This document shows, piece by piece, positions 8,715 to 16,628 of a stretch of DNA of 64,000 nucleotides (position 1 is the stretch's first letter; each line of letters opens with the position of its first letter). The translations under genes and the position numbers were made by a program. Location: NCBI RefSeq assembly GCF_016481275.1, contig NZ_JAEMNW010000005.1, positions 62,001 to 126,000 on the forward strand, written 5' to 3'. The stretch comes from Antrihabitans auranticaus (lineage in GTDB: Bacteria > Actinomycetota > Actinomycetes > Mycobacteriales > Mycobacteriaceae). Under the pieces are notes generated by a model that saw nothing but the letters and a program-made list of their open reading frames with translations, had not been told where the DNA came from and ran no database searches.

Positions 8715-9794
8715 CTACACGTCCGTCGAGAACCGGATCCCGTTGTCCGGGATCTGCACGCCCGGCCACACACGCGCGCCGCGCAGCAATTCGCAGCGCG
8801 CACCGATGTCCGCACCGTCACCGATGACCGCGTCGCGGACGAGTGCACGCGGACCGATTCGGGCACCGAAGCCGAGGATCGAACGCTCGACGCGCGCCCC
8901 CGCCTCCACCTTGGCACCGTCGAAGAGCACGGCACCGTCGAGGCGCGCGCCGGCCCCGACCTCGGCGCCGCGGCCGACAACCGTTCCGCCGATGAGCAAC
9001 GCGCCCGGGGCAACACCCGCACCGGGGTGCACCAGCGACTCACCGCGTTGTCCGGGGAGCGCCGGCGACGGCGCGATGCCACGGACCAGATCTGACGAAC
9101 CCTGGATGAAGTCCTCGGGCGTGCCCATGTCCCGCCAGTACGACGCGTCGACATGACCGAAGATTCGTGCGCCCTCGGTAAGCAGCGCCGGGAAGACCTC
9201 ACGCTCGACGGAGACCGGACGGCCCGCCGGAATCTTCTCGATGTACTCGCGGCGGAACACGTAGCAACCGGCGTTGATCTGGTCGGTCGGCGGGTCCTGT
9301 GTCTTTTCGAGGAACGCCGTCACGCGGCCCTCCTCGTCGGTCGGCACGCAACCGAACGCACGCGGGTCGCCGACCCGGACGAGGTGCAACGTCACATCCG
9401 CGTTGGTCGACTCGTGGGTGTCCAGCACGGCGCCGAGTTCGGTGCCGCCGAGGACGTCACCGTTGAAGACCATGACATTGTCTGCCCGCAGCTTCGGCAG
9501 CACGTTGCGGATGCCGCCGCCCGTGCCGAGCGGCTGGGTCTCCGTCACGTACTCGAGCTCCAGTCCGAGGTCGGCGCCATCGCCGAACTGCTCTTCGAAG
9601 ACCTCGGCCTTGTACGACGTCCCCAGCACCACGTGGGTGATGCCCGCCTCCGCGATCCGCGCGAGCAAGTGGGTCAGAAACGGCAGACCAGCGGTCGGGA
9701 GCATCGGCTTGGGCGCCGACAGCGTCAACGGACGCAGCCGTGTGCCCTGTCCACCGACAAGCACGACGGCGTCGGTTCCGGAATTAGCTCCCAT
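8715..9794 (-). CDS. mannose-1-phosphate guanylyltransferase (GDP-mannose pyrophosphorylase)
   Basis: Makes GDP-mannose from mannose-1-phosphate and GTP; it is the orthologue by position of Rv3264c, which has been named manB, manC or rmlA2. The 359-residue protein opens with the nucleotidyltransferase signature VVLVGGQGTRLRPLT and the APKPMLP loop, has the metal aspartate in FNGDVL, and ends in a left-handed beta-helix of hexapeptide repeats from about residue 255 (for example GGTVVGRGAEVGAGARLDGA). The ATG at 9794 lies inside the end of wbbL (11-base overlap), so the genes are coupled. A sugar-1-phosphate thymidylyltransferase role is less likely given the neighbours. Confidence 0.88.
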   Translation of the reverse strand: MGANSGTDAVVLVGGQGTRLRPLTLSAPKPMLPTAGLPFLTHLLARIAEAGITHVVLGTSYKAEVFEEQFGDGADLGLELEYVTETQPLGTGGGIRNVLPKLRADNVMVFNGDVLGGTELGAVLDTHESTNADVTLHLVRVGDPRAFGCVPTDEEGRVTAFLEKTQDPPTDQINAGCYVFRREYIEKIPAGRPVSVEREVFPALLTEGARIFGHVDASYWRDMGTPEDFIQGSSDLVRGIAPSPALPGQRGESLVHPGAGVAPGALLIGGTVVGRGAEVGAGARLDGAVLFDGAKVEAGARVERSILGFGARIGPRALVRDAVIGDGADIGARCELLRGARVWPGVQIPDNGIRFSTDV

Positions 9795-10719
9795 GTGCTT
9801 CGGTCTCCTTGTGTGATGTGACGCGCGGCTGCAGCTCCGCTCCCAGATTCTGCTCCGTCGCGCGGCTGCGTAACGCCGATCGGACGGCAATTTTGGATCT
9901 GACGGCGAGTCCGAGCTTCAAAGCTCCCCGCAGCGGCGCCTGCCACGGGCGGGGATGCCTGTCCGCCTGGAAGCGGTACGCGCTCTCGTGATGGGCGGGC
10001 AACATCAGCTCGGGGTTACGCCCGGCTGCGTGGCCCTTCGTGTGGACGACCTCGGCAGTCGGCACGTAGACGTTGTGCCAGCCGGCCTTCGTCAAGCGGT
10101 CGCCGAGGTCGACGTCTTCCATGTACATGAAGTAGCGGGAGTCGAAGCCGTTGACCGAATCGAAGGCGGCCCGGCGCAGCAGCAGGCACGAACCGGACAG
10201 CCAGCCGACCGCTCGCTCGTCGCGGGGCGAGTTCTCTCGGCGGTAGGCCCGAGTCCACGGGTTGCCCGGCCACACCGACCCGAGGATCGCGTGGCCCGCG
10301 CCCGACGCGAGGCCCGGCACCTGACGCGCAGAGGGATATACGGTGCCGTCCGGCTCGCGAATCAGCGGCCCCAGCGAACCTGCGCGCGGCCAGCGCCGCG
10401 CTGCGGCCAGCAACTCGTCAAGGGCGTTCGGGCCCCACTCGACGTCGGGATTCACGACGACCACGAACTCGATCGAGTCGTCGACCTCCGCCACCGCTCG
10501 ATTGATAGCCCCGCCGTAGCCGATATTGGCACCGATATCGAGCAGCCGAACGTGGTCGTACGCCCGCGCCACAGCCTCGGGCGCGCCATCCGTCGAGCCG
10601 TTGTCGGCCAGGATGACCTGGGGTTTCTCTACCGTTGCTCCCGCAAGCGACTCGATGAAACGCTGCAAATGCTCGCCGGGAGAGTAGGTCACCGTCACGA
10701 CGGCCAGCTGCGAACTCAC
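9784..10719 (-). CDS. wbbL: rhamnosyltransferase WbbL, GT2 family
   Basis: Transfers L-rhamnose from dTDP-rhamnose to decaprenyl-diphospho-GlcNAc, forming the linker of arabinogalactan, at the cytoplasmic membrane. The 311-residue GT-A protein shows the N-terminal nucleotide-binding ADNGSTDG (about 38-45), a VVNPDVEW motif in the DxD position (about 89-95) and the acceptor-side MYMEDVDLGDRL. The GTG start at 10719 follows a TAGGCT -10 by seven bases, predicting a leaderless mRNA despite the rmlD gene ending just upstream. It lies between rmlD, which makes the donor, and GDP-mannose pyrophosphorylase, as in Rv3266c-Rv3264c. Confidence 0.92.
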   Translation of the reverse strand: MSSQLAVVTVTYSPGEHLQRFIESLAGATVEKPQVILADNGSTDGAPEAVARAYDHVRLLDIGANIGYGGAINRAVAEVDDSIEFVVVVNPDVEWGPNALDELLAAARRWPRAGSLGPLIREPDGTVYPSARQVPGLASGAGHAILGSVWPGNPWTRAYRRENSPRDERAVGWLSGSCLLLRRAAFDSVNGFDSRYFMYMEDVDLGDRLTKAGWHNVYVPTAEVVHTKGHAAGRNPELMLPAHHESAYRFQADRHPRPWQAPLRGALKLGLAVRSKIAVRSALRSRATEQNLGAELQPRVTSHKETEAHGS

Positions 10720-10726
10720 GTCGGCA

Positions 10727-10732
10727 AGCCTA
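10727..10732 (-). promoter_or_regulatory. leaderless -10 of wbbL overlapping the rmlD stop
   Basis: TAGGCT, seven bases before the wbbL GTG. Its TAG is also the in-frame stop codon of rmlD, so one hexamer serves as terminator codon and promoter element. Confidence 0.55.
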
Positions 10733-11587
10733 ACGTCCGATTTCGCCCCGTTCCGACAAAGCGGCTTGCAGACCCTCGCGCCACTGTGGCAATGGCAACA
10801 ATCCGGCACCGACCCACGCGGCGTCCGACAGCACCGAATAGGCGGGCCTCGGCGCCGGCCGGACGAATTGTTCGCTGGTGCAGGGCTTTACCCGGTCGGG
10901 ATCGGCACCGACCGACTCGAAGACCGCACGGGCAAGCTCGTACCAGCTGGCCTGGCCGCCGTTCGTGAGGTGCATTACGTTCGGCGCCTCGGGGCGGTCC
11001 ACGAGGTCCAGCAATCCTTCGGCAAGGTGCCCGGAGTAGGTCGGCGAACCGATCTGATCGACGACGACGTCGATCGTCTCGCGCTCGGATTCGAGCCGGA
11101 TCATCGTGGTGACGAAATCCGTCCCCGCACCCGTGTAGACCCAGGCGGTGCGCACGATCTGCGCGGTCGGCAGGGCGTCGAGAACGGCCTGCTCCCCCGC
11201 GAGCTTCGAGCGGCCGTAGACCGTTTTGGGGGCCGGTGGGTCCGCGGGTTCGTAGGGAGCGTCGGACGTTCCGGCGAATACGTAGTCCGTCGAAATGTGG
11301 ATCAGCCGTGCGCCGACCTCGGCGCAGACCTCGGCAAGCAGGCGCGGACCTGCCTCGTTGAGGGCGAATGCCGCCGCCTCTTCGCTCTCCGCGCGATCGA
11401 CCGCCGTATACGCCGCGCAGTTGATCACCACGCTGCCCGGTGTGATGCCGGCACGGACCGAACGTGGGTCGGTGATATCGAATTCCGCCGAGTTGTGGCC
11501 GACGGCGGCGAGCCCGCGTCGTGTGGCGCGCGCCACCAACTGGCGCCCCACCTGCCCCGCCGCACCGGTGACAATCACCTTTTCCAT
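10730..11587 (-). CDS. rmlD: dTDP-4-dehydrorhamnose reductase
   Basis: Last step of dTDP-L-rhamnose synthesis, reducing dTDP-6-deoxy-L-lyxo-4-hexulose with NAD(P)H. The 285-residue extended SDR protein has GAAGQVG (8-14) for the dinucleotide, the INCAAYTAVDRAE block typical of RmlD, the STDYVF strand and the catalytic Tyr124-x3-Lys128 in YGRSK. Start chosen at ATG 11587 because the SDR fold begins there, although the frame stays open far upstream. It diverges from the LCP gene over 108 bases. Its TAG stop overlaps the wbbL promoter. Confidence 0.95.
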   Translation of the reverse strand: MEKVIVTGAAGQVGRQLVARATRRGLAAVGHNSAEFDITDPRSVRAGITPGSVVINCAAYTAVDRAESEEAAAFALNEAGPRLLAEVCAEVGARLIHISTDYVFAGTSDAPYEPADPPAPKTVYGRSKLAGEQAVLDALPTAQIVRTAWVYTGAGTDFVTTMIRLESERETIDVVVDQIGSPTYSGHLAEGLLDLVDRPEAPNVMHLTNGGQASWYELARAVFESVGADPDRVKPCTSEQFVRPAPRPAYSVLSDAAWVGAGLLPLPQWREGLQAALSERGEIGR

Positions 11588-11695
11588 GGTCCAGAGTCTG
11601 GCACGCCGAAGAAATCGCTTCAGCCGACCGGCAGCCTCGGCAAAGTAGCCTGGAATCGAATATCGCAAACGTCGGGCTAGCAGAGAGGGGGCCAG

Positions 11696-13174
11696 GTGGA
11701 GCAGGAGCCTGCCGGAGCACGGGTGCTTCGGTTGTACGCCCGGCCTGCCCGTGTGGTCGTTGCGATACTCGCTGTCCTCGCACTGGTGATCACCGGATTT
11801 GCTTGGCGCGGAATCGATTCCCTGCGTTCTAGTCTCGCGACCGCTGATGGCCTCGGGCTCGGCGGCGGCAAGGACGGCGCCGTCGACATACTCATGGTCG
11901 GCACCGACAGTCGGACCGACGCCCACGGCAACCCGCTGTCCCAGCAAGAACTCGACTCGCTGCGCGCCGGCGAGGAAACCGCGTCGAACACCGACACCAT
12001 CGTGCTCATTCGAGTGCCCAACGACGGCACGTCGGCGACCGCGATCTCGATTCCACGCGACTCGTACGTCGAAATCCCAGGACTGGGATACCGCAAGATA
12101 AACGCGGCATACGGCGAAACAAAGGAGACCAAGCGGCTCGAGCTCGTCAACGCCGGCGAGACCGACGAAGACGCCGACGCGGAATCGACCAAGGCCGGTC
12201 GGCAGGCGCTGATCAAGACGGTCGCCGATCTGACAGGCGTCACCGTCGATCACTACGCAGAGGTAGGGCTGCTCGGCTTCGTACTGCTCACCGATGCGGT
12301 CGGCGGCGTGGACGTCTGCCTCAACGACTCCGTCGACGAACCGCTGTCGGGTGCCAACTTCCCGGCAGGCAGGCAGACCCTGCACGGCTCGGACGCCCTC
12401 AGCTTCGTCCGGCAGCGCCACGACCTCGACCGCGGCGACCTCGACCGCATCGTCCGCCAGCAAGTCTTCATGGCGTCGCTCGTGTCGAAGGTGCTGAGCG
12501 CGCAGACACTGAGCAGCCCCACGAAGCTGCAGGAGCTGAGCAACGCGGTCAGCCGCTCGGTCGTCCTCGATTCCGATTGGGACATACTAGGTTTCGCCGA
12601 GCAGTTGCAGGACCTATCCGGCGGCCAGGTGAAGTTCGAGACGATTCCGGTCGTCGATCTGAACGGCACCACCGACGCTGGTGAATCGGTGGTGCGGGTC
12701 GACCCCTCGTCCGTGGCGGATTACGTGGAAAAACTCGCGGGCGAAGGATCCGATTCGGGTGACACCGGCGTGAACCCGTCGACGATCACTGTGGACGTCG
12801 TGAACGACAGCGGCATCGACGGCCTCGCCGGCCGGGTCAGCGACGAACTAGCATCGGCGGGGTACAAGAAGGGCACGATCGGAAACAACTCGGGCACCTC
12901 GGTGGACGAAAGCCGGGTGCTCGCGAAAAGTAGTGACGACGAGGGTGCACAGGCGGTCGCGGAGGCGCTCGGCGGCCTGACGGTCGAAGCGGATTCGAGC
13001 CTGAGCGCCGGCAAGGTGAAGGTCGTCCTAGCAGCGGACTACTCGGGTCCCGGGGCCAGCGGATCCTCGACGACAACAACGACGACGGAGTCGACCGAAC
13101 TGACCTCCGCAACACCGGTACCACCCGATCCCCCGATCGACGCGGGCCAGGACGGACCGAAATGCGTGAATTAG
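11696..13174 (+). CDS. LytR-CpsA-Psr (LCP) family wall-polymer ligase with LytR_C domain
   Basis: LCP proteins transfer undecaprenyl- or decaprenyl-linked glycopolymers to peptidoglycan outside the membrane; in this group the cargo is arabinogalactan. The 492-residue protein has a short cytoplasmic N-terminus, one membrane helix at about 19-36, the LCP domain from about 62 (ILMVGTDSR with Asp71 and Arg73, then SIPRDSYV and the FVRQRHDLDRGDLDR core), and a LytR_C domain at about 345-450 followed by a Thr/Ser/Pro-rich tail. It matches Rv3267. GTG start with a GAGAGGGGG ribosome site. It overlaps the next gene by 13 bases. Confidence 0.93.
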   Translation: MEQEPAGARVLRLYARPARVVVAILAVLALVITGFAWRGIDSLRSSLATADGLGLGGGKDGAVDILMVGTDSRTDAHGNPLSQQELDSLRAGEETASNTDTIVLIRVPNDGTSATAISIPRDSYVEIPGLGYRKINAAYGETKETKRLELVNAGETDEDADAESTKAGRQALIKTVADLTGVTVDHYAEVGLLGFVLLTDAVGGVDVCLNDSVDEPLSGANFPAGRQTLHGSDALSFVRQRHDLDRGDLDRIVRQQVFMASLVSKVLSAQTLSSPTKLQELSNAVSRSVVLDSDWDILGFAEQLQDLSGGQVKFETIPVVDLNGTTDAGESVVRVDPSSVADYVEKLAGEGSDSGDTGVNPSTITVDVVNDSGIDGLAGRVSDELASAGYKKGTIGNNSGTSVDESRVLAKSSDDEGAQAVAEALGGLTVEADSSLSAGKVKVVLAADYSGPGASGSSTTTTTTESTELTSATPVPPDPPIDAGQDGPKCVN

Positions 13175-13878
13175 CAACCACTCTCACCGAGGCTCTGCTG
13201 GACCCGATTCTCGCGCGGGAGCCTTCTGCGCCGCGGATCACCCACTACGACGACGCCACCGGCGCTCGCATCGAACTGTCCGGACTCACGCTCGCGAACT
13301 GGGCGGCCAAAACCGCCAACTTCGTGCGAGACGAATTCGTGCTGACGCCGGGCGCCCGGATTGCGGTGTTGCTGCCCGCGCACTGGCAAACTGCTGCGGT
13401 GTTGCTCGGTGCCTGGTGGGCCGGCGCGGAAGTCGTGTTGCACGCCGACCCTGACGCCGAACTTGCGCTTGTCACTCCCGATGGACTCGACGCGGTCACC
13501 GACGTGCCCGAAGTTGCGGTGCTGTCACTCGACGCGTTCGGCCGGCCGGTGCCAGATCTGCCGATCGGCGTCACCGATTACGCCAGTTCGGTCCGCGTCC
13601 ATGGCGACCAGTTCCATCCGGGCGGCGCCGGACTGGCACTCGACGGCGCAACGGTCGCCGAAGTCCTCGCGGCCGCCAAGGCATCCGCGGCCGAGCAGGG
13701 GTTCGCGCCTGGCGATCGTGTGCTTTCGACAGCGCACTGGTCCACACCGAGCGACCTCATCGCTGGGTTGCTGTCGGTATTCGTGATCGGCGGGTCGTTG
13801 GTCCAGGTGACCAACGAAGATCCTGCCACGCGCGGGCGGCGGATCGAGACCGAGCGGGTCGCGAGCCTGCGCGGTTAG
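13162..13878 (+). CDS. TIGR03089 family protein
   Basis: A 238-residue actinobacterial protein of the TIGR03089 family (Rv3268-type). It looks like a truncated N-terminal part of an AMP-forming acyl-CoA synthetase-like fold: LTLANWAAKTANFVRDEF and GARIAVLLPAHWQTAAVLLG match the early ANL-superfamily segments, but the P-loop, the adenylation motifs and the C-terminal lid are absent, so adenylating activity is not expected. It begins inside the 3' end of the LCP gene and is thus probably translated with it, hinting at a cell-wall role (inference). Its last four bases overlap the convergent gene. Confidence 0.85.
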   Translation: MRELATTLTEALLDPILAREPSAPRITHYDDATGARIELSGLTLANWAAKTANFVRDEFVLTPGARIAVLLPAHWQTAAVLLGAWWAGAEVVLHADPDAELALVTPDGLDAVTDVPEVAVLSLDAFGRPVPDLPIGVTDYASSVRVHGDQFHPGGAGLALDGATVAEVLAAAKASAAEQGFAPGDRVLSTAHWSTPSDLIAGLLSVFVIGGSLVQVTNEDPATRGRRIETERVASLRG

Positions 13879-14252
13879 CCGGTCGCGCGGTAGCCCCCGT
13901 CCGCCAACCCCGCCTCTACCTCGAACTTGTTGCGCGACTTCGGATTACGCATCTCCTCGACCAGATACCGCACGATGAACGAACTGCCGTACCGGCCCCA
14001 CTGGTCCGCGTGGATCGCCTCGTGCCGAATCGACTTGCGCGCGGTGTGGTTCTTGGTGAGGTAAGCCCCGCCGATGGTTGTACCCGCCCGACCGAACCCA
14101 GAGCGCATTCCCGAGCACACGTAGATGCCGTACTCCTCGTCGAACTCCACCTTCGCGCGCCACAACTTCGCCCACCCAAGCGCAATGACGGTGACCACTC
14201 TCGACTGCCAGGATCCGCGCGAGGCGCGGCGAAGATTGGTATTGCGCGGCAT
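13875..14252 (-). CDS. small HExxH protein, putative minimal metallopeptidase
   Basis: A 125-residue protein that I cannot assign to a named family. A short N-terminal region (VTVIALGWAKLW) is hydrophobic but not a clear signal. The key feature is HEAIHADQWGRYG: His77, Glu78 and His81 form an HExxH zinc motif, and Glu111 or Glu113 in NKFEVEAGL could be the third ligand, giving a mini-gluzincin plan. It is not in the M. tuberculosis order between Rv3268 and fadE25, so it is an insertion or a loss there. ATG at 14252; it overlaps the TIGR03089 gene tail to tail. Confidence 0.7.
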   Translation of the reverse strand: MPRNTNLRRASRGSWQSRVVTVIALGWAKLWRAKVEFDEEYGIYVCSGMRSGFGRAGTTIGGAYLTKNHTARKSIRHEAIHADQWGRYGSSFIVRYLVEEMRNPKSRNKFEVEAGLADGGYRATG

Positions 14253-14277
14253 GGCTAGAGGCTAGCGCCGGACTGGC

Positions 14278-14333
14278 TGCACACAAATCGGCGAAAGCGC
14301 CGGAAACCGGGCAAAAGTCGCGACTTGTGTGCA
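14278..14333. repeat. nested imperfect palindrome
   Basis: Arms 14278-14294 and 14318-14333 (TGCACACAA...GCGA against TCGCGACTTGTGTGCA) pair with one bulged and one mismatched base; the 23-base loop holds a second stem, GCCGG-AAA-CCGGGC. It lies between divergent genes, so it is not a simple terminator. Confidence 0.6.
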
Positions 14334-14343
14334 CTGACGCCGG

Positions 14344-14370
14344 TTATCCCCAAGCGTCGCGTTATCCACA
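14344..14370 (+). promoter_or_regulatory. two DnaA-box-like sequences
   Basis: TTATCCCCA at 14344 and TTATCCACA at 14362 lie in the same orientation 18 bases apart. The second equals the E. coli DnaA-box consensus. No other boxes cluster here, so an origin is not proposed. Confidence 0.4.
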
Positions 14371-14432
14371 GCTCACTCTGTTTCCCCAGTTCGCGAAATT
14401 CGGCTCTCCGTTGGGCGCGAAACGCTTTGGCG

Positions 14433-15284
14433 ATGGACCCCTTCGGAATTCGTACCTACCCCGAGTTGATCGCAAGCGGCGTACCGGGCAGCACAATCCA
14501 TGACCGCTGCAACCAGGGCATTTACCACCGCTTACTGCCGCAGATCTATTGCCTCGGCGAACCGACTGCTCTCGCCCGCTGCGCCGCGATCACCAAGTGG
14601 GTTCCCCGAGCTGTCCTGAGCCACCGGACCGCAGGCTGGCTTCGCGGCATGTTGCCTGAGCCGGCCGTATTCGAAGCCTCGGTTCCGCGATCGACCAGCA
14701 AACGCACGCCGAGTTGGCTGAAGCTGTATCGCCGCTCGTTGCGCTCTGAACTCGTGGGCGAGTGCTGGGGCATGCCGACCGTCGAACCCGCGCGAGCGTT
14801 GTTCGATTGCGTGTCGGTCATGCCGAAGTTGGAGGCGGGCAGGCTCATCGATGAACAACTGCGCGAACGAGTCGAGCCGTGCCGCTTGCTCGAGCTGTGC
14901 GAGCTGGATTCCGGAGTGCACGGTAACCCGGACGCACGGCGGCAGCTGAAGCAGGCCGCACTGCACGCGGCCTACGAACCGGAGCGCTTGTTCGCACGGG
15001 CACTCTCCGAAAGACGCTGCCCACTCCCTGCAAACAGGCCGGTGGGCACCTTCTTTTGCGACTTCGTCGACGAGCAATCGAAGACGATCGTCGAGATCGA
15101 CGGACGCGAATTTCACAGCGAACCCGAGGTCTTCCGTAAAGATCGACGCCGACAGAACTGGATCGTGCTGGAGAAGTGGTTGCTCCTCCGCTACGCGGCT
15201 TTCGATGTCTTCAACGAGCTCGATGAGATAGCCGATGAAGCGGTCGCCGTCGTGCGGCGTAGAAGGCGGGCACGTGGTGCCTGA
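14433..15284 (+). CDS. DUF559 (PD-(D/E)xK-like) protein with AbiEi-type N-terminal domain
   Basis: A 283-residue protein. The N-terminus (YPELIASGVPGSTIHDRC) looks like the winged-helix domain of AbiEi-type antitoxins; the C-terminal 80 residues match DUF559, a Vsr/endonuclease-like fold, with CDFVDEQSKTIVEIDGREFH giving the Asp and Glu-x-Asp positions of a PD-(D/E)xK site. Such genes recur in many copies in Rhodococcus, Gordonia and mycobacterial genomes and their role is unknown; defence or DNA repair has been guessed. ATG 14433 chosen because upstream frame text is non-protein-like. It is inserted relative to the M. tuberculosis gene order and ends convergent with the acyl-CoA dehydrogenase gene. 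Confidence 0.75.
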   Translation: MDPFGIRTYPELIASGVPGSTIHDRCNQGIYHRLLPQIYCLGEPTALARCAAITKWVPRAVLSHRTAGWLRGMLPEPAVFEASVPRSTSKRTPSWLKLYRRSLRSELVGECWGMPTVEPARALFDCVSVMPKLEAGRLIDEQLRERVEPCRLLELCELDSGVHGNPDARRQLKQAALHAAYEPERLFARALSERRCPLPANRPVGTFFCDFVDEQSKTIVEIDGREFHSEPEVFRKDRRRQNWIVLEKWLLLRYAAFDVFNELDEIADEAVAVVRRRRRARGA

Positions 15285-15312
15285 CTGCTACGCCGCAACG
15301 GCGGTCGAGTGG

Positions 15313-16473
15313 TTACTTCAGGAGCGCGCGAGACATGACGACTCGCTGAATCTGGTTGGTGCCCTCGTAGATCTGGGTGATCTTCGCGTCGCGCATCATG
15401 CGCTCGACCGGGAAGTCGGTGGTGTAGCCGGCGCCACCGAAGAGCTGCACGGCGTCGGTGGTGACCTCCATGGCCACGTCGGAGGCGAAGCACTTCGCGG
15501 CCGCGGAGATGAACCCGAGGTTCTTCTCGCCACGCTCTGCGCGCGCCGCGGCCGAGTAGACCATCAGGCGGGCGGCTTCGGTCTTCATCTGCATGTCGGC
15601 GATCATGAACTGAACAGCCTGGAAGCTCGAGATCGACTGCCCGAACTGCTTGCGGTCCTTGACGTATGCGATCGCAGCGTCGATGGCGCCCTGTGCGAGA
15701 CCGACTGCCTGCGCGCCGATTGTCGGGCGGGTGTGGTCGAGCGTCTCGAGTGCGGTCTTGAATCCGGTGCCCTCGGCACCGATCATGCGGTCGCCCGGGA
15801 TGCGGCAGTTCTCGAAGTACAGCTCGTTGGTTGGCGATCCCTTGATGCCGAGCTTGTGCTCCTTCGGGCCCACGGTGAAGCCTTCGTCATCGAGGTGCAC
15901 CATGAACGACGAGATGCCGTTGGCGCCACGCTCGGCGTCGGTGACGGCCATGACGGTGAACCACGTCGAGTTGGCGCCGTTGGTGATCCAACACTTGCTG
16001 CCGTTGAGGACCCACGAGTCGCCGTCCTTCTTCGCGCGCGTGCGCATGGCGGCGGCATCGGAACCGGCTTCGCGCTCGGACAGCGCGTAGGAGGCCATCG
16101 CCTTGCCCTCGGCGAGCGACGGAAGAACCTGCTGCTTGAGTTCCTCGGACCCGTTCAGGATCAGGCCCATGGTGCCGAGCTTGTTCACTGCCGGGATCAA
16201 GGAGGACGACCCGCAGACACGCGCAACTTCTTCGATCACGATGCAGGTGGCGACAGAATCGGCGCCCTGACCGCCGTACTCCTCAGGTACGTGAATGGCG
16301 TTGAAGCCGGACGCGACGAGCGCGTCGAGCGCCTCCTGTGGGAAGCGTGCGTTCTCGTCCACCTCTTTGGCGTACGGCGCGATTTCCTTCTCCGACAGCG
16401 CACGGATGGCTGCGCGCAGCTCGTCGTGTTCCTCGCCGAGCTTGAACAAATCGAAGTCCGGGTTCCCAGCCAT
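15313..16473 (-). CDS. fadE25: acyl-CoA dehydrogenase (FadE25-like)
   Basis: FAD enzyme introducing the alpha-beta double bond into acyl-CoA; orthologue by position of Rv3274c. The 386-residue protein is the usual short- or medium-chain ACAD size with all three domains: an alpha-helical N-terminus, a beta middle domain with YALSEREAGSDAA (FAD and substrate contacts), and the C-terminal block with RKQFGQSISSFQAVQ and QIYEGTNQIQR holding the probable catalytic Glu. The start is ATG 16473, with GAGGAG eight bases upstream; GTG 16482 would sit on top of that site. Two TetR-type palindromes flank its promoter and a TetR gene lies just upstream. Confidence 0.93.
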   Translation of the reverse strand: MAGNPDFDLFKLGEEHDELRAAIRALSEKEIAPYAKEVDENARFPQEALDALVASGFNAIHVPEEYGGQGADSVATCIVIEEVARVCGSSSLIPAVNKLGTMGLILNGSEELKQQVLPSLAEGKAMASYALSEREAGSDAAAMRTRAKKDGDSWVLNGSKCWITNGANSTWFTVMAVTDAERGANGISSFMVHLDDEGFTVGPKEHKLGIKGSPTNELYFENCRIPGDRMIGAEGTGFKTALETLDHTRPTIGAQAVGLAQGAIDAAIAYVKDRKQFGQSISSFQAVQFMIADMQMKTEAARLMVYSAAARAERGEKNLGFISAAAKCFASDVAMEVTTDAVQLFGGAGYTTDFPVERMMRDAKITQIYEGTNQIQRVVMSRALLK

Positions 16474-16536
16474 GGTTGGCACTCCTCGAATGTGTTGCGG
16501 TCCGTAGATCTGATCGACTTATTGCGCCTGACGCGC

Positions 16537-16549
16537 GGCACTCAGTGCC
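16537..16549. promoter_or_regulatory. TetR-type operator 1
   Basis: Perfect palindrome GGCACTCAGTGCC, about 13-25 bases downstream of the predicted -10 of the dehydrogenase gene. It shares the CACTCAGTG core with operator 2. Confidence 0.65.
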
Positions 16550-16561
16550 AGCCTGGCGAAA

Positions 16562-16567
16562 ACTATA
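16562..16567 (-). promoter_or_regulatory. -10 of the acyl-CoA dehydrogenase gene
   Basis: TATAGT on the minus strand, with TTACTG as a weak -35 candidate near 16583-16588. Transcription would begin near 16555, between the two palindromes. Confidence 0.5.
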
Positions 16568-16611
16568 CCCCATGAACAGGCCAGTAACCGAGAGAGTGCC
16601 GTGCCAAATGG

Positions 16612-16626
16612 TGACACTCAGTGTCA
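16612..16626. promoter_or_regulatory. TetR-type operator 2
   Basis: Perfect 15-base palindrome TGACACTCAGTGTCA two bases after the TetR stop codon, 76 bases centre to centre from operator 1. Confidence 0.65.
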
Positions 16627-16628
16627 GA

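Noticed and set aside
14344-14370. Replication origin
   Set aside because: Only two DnaA-like boxes, no dnaA/dnaN neighbours and no AT-rich unwinding element.
16474-16482. GTG 16482 as the acyl-CoA dehydrogenase start
   Set aside because: The GAGGAG ribosome site would touch this codon; spacing is right only for ATG 16473.
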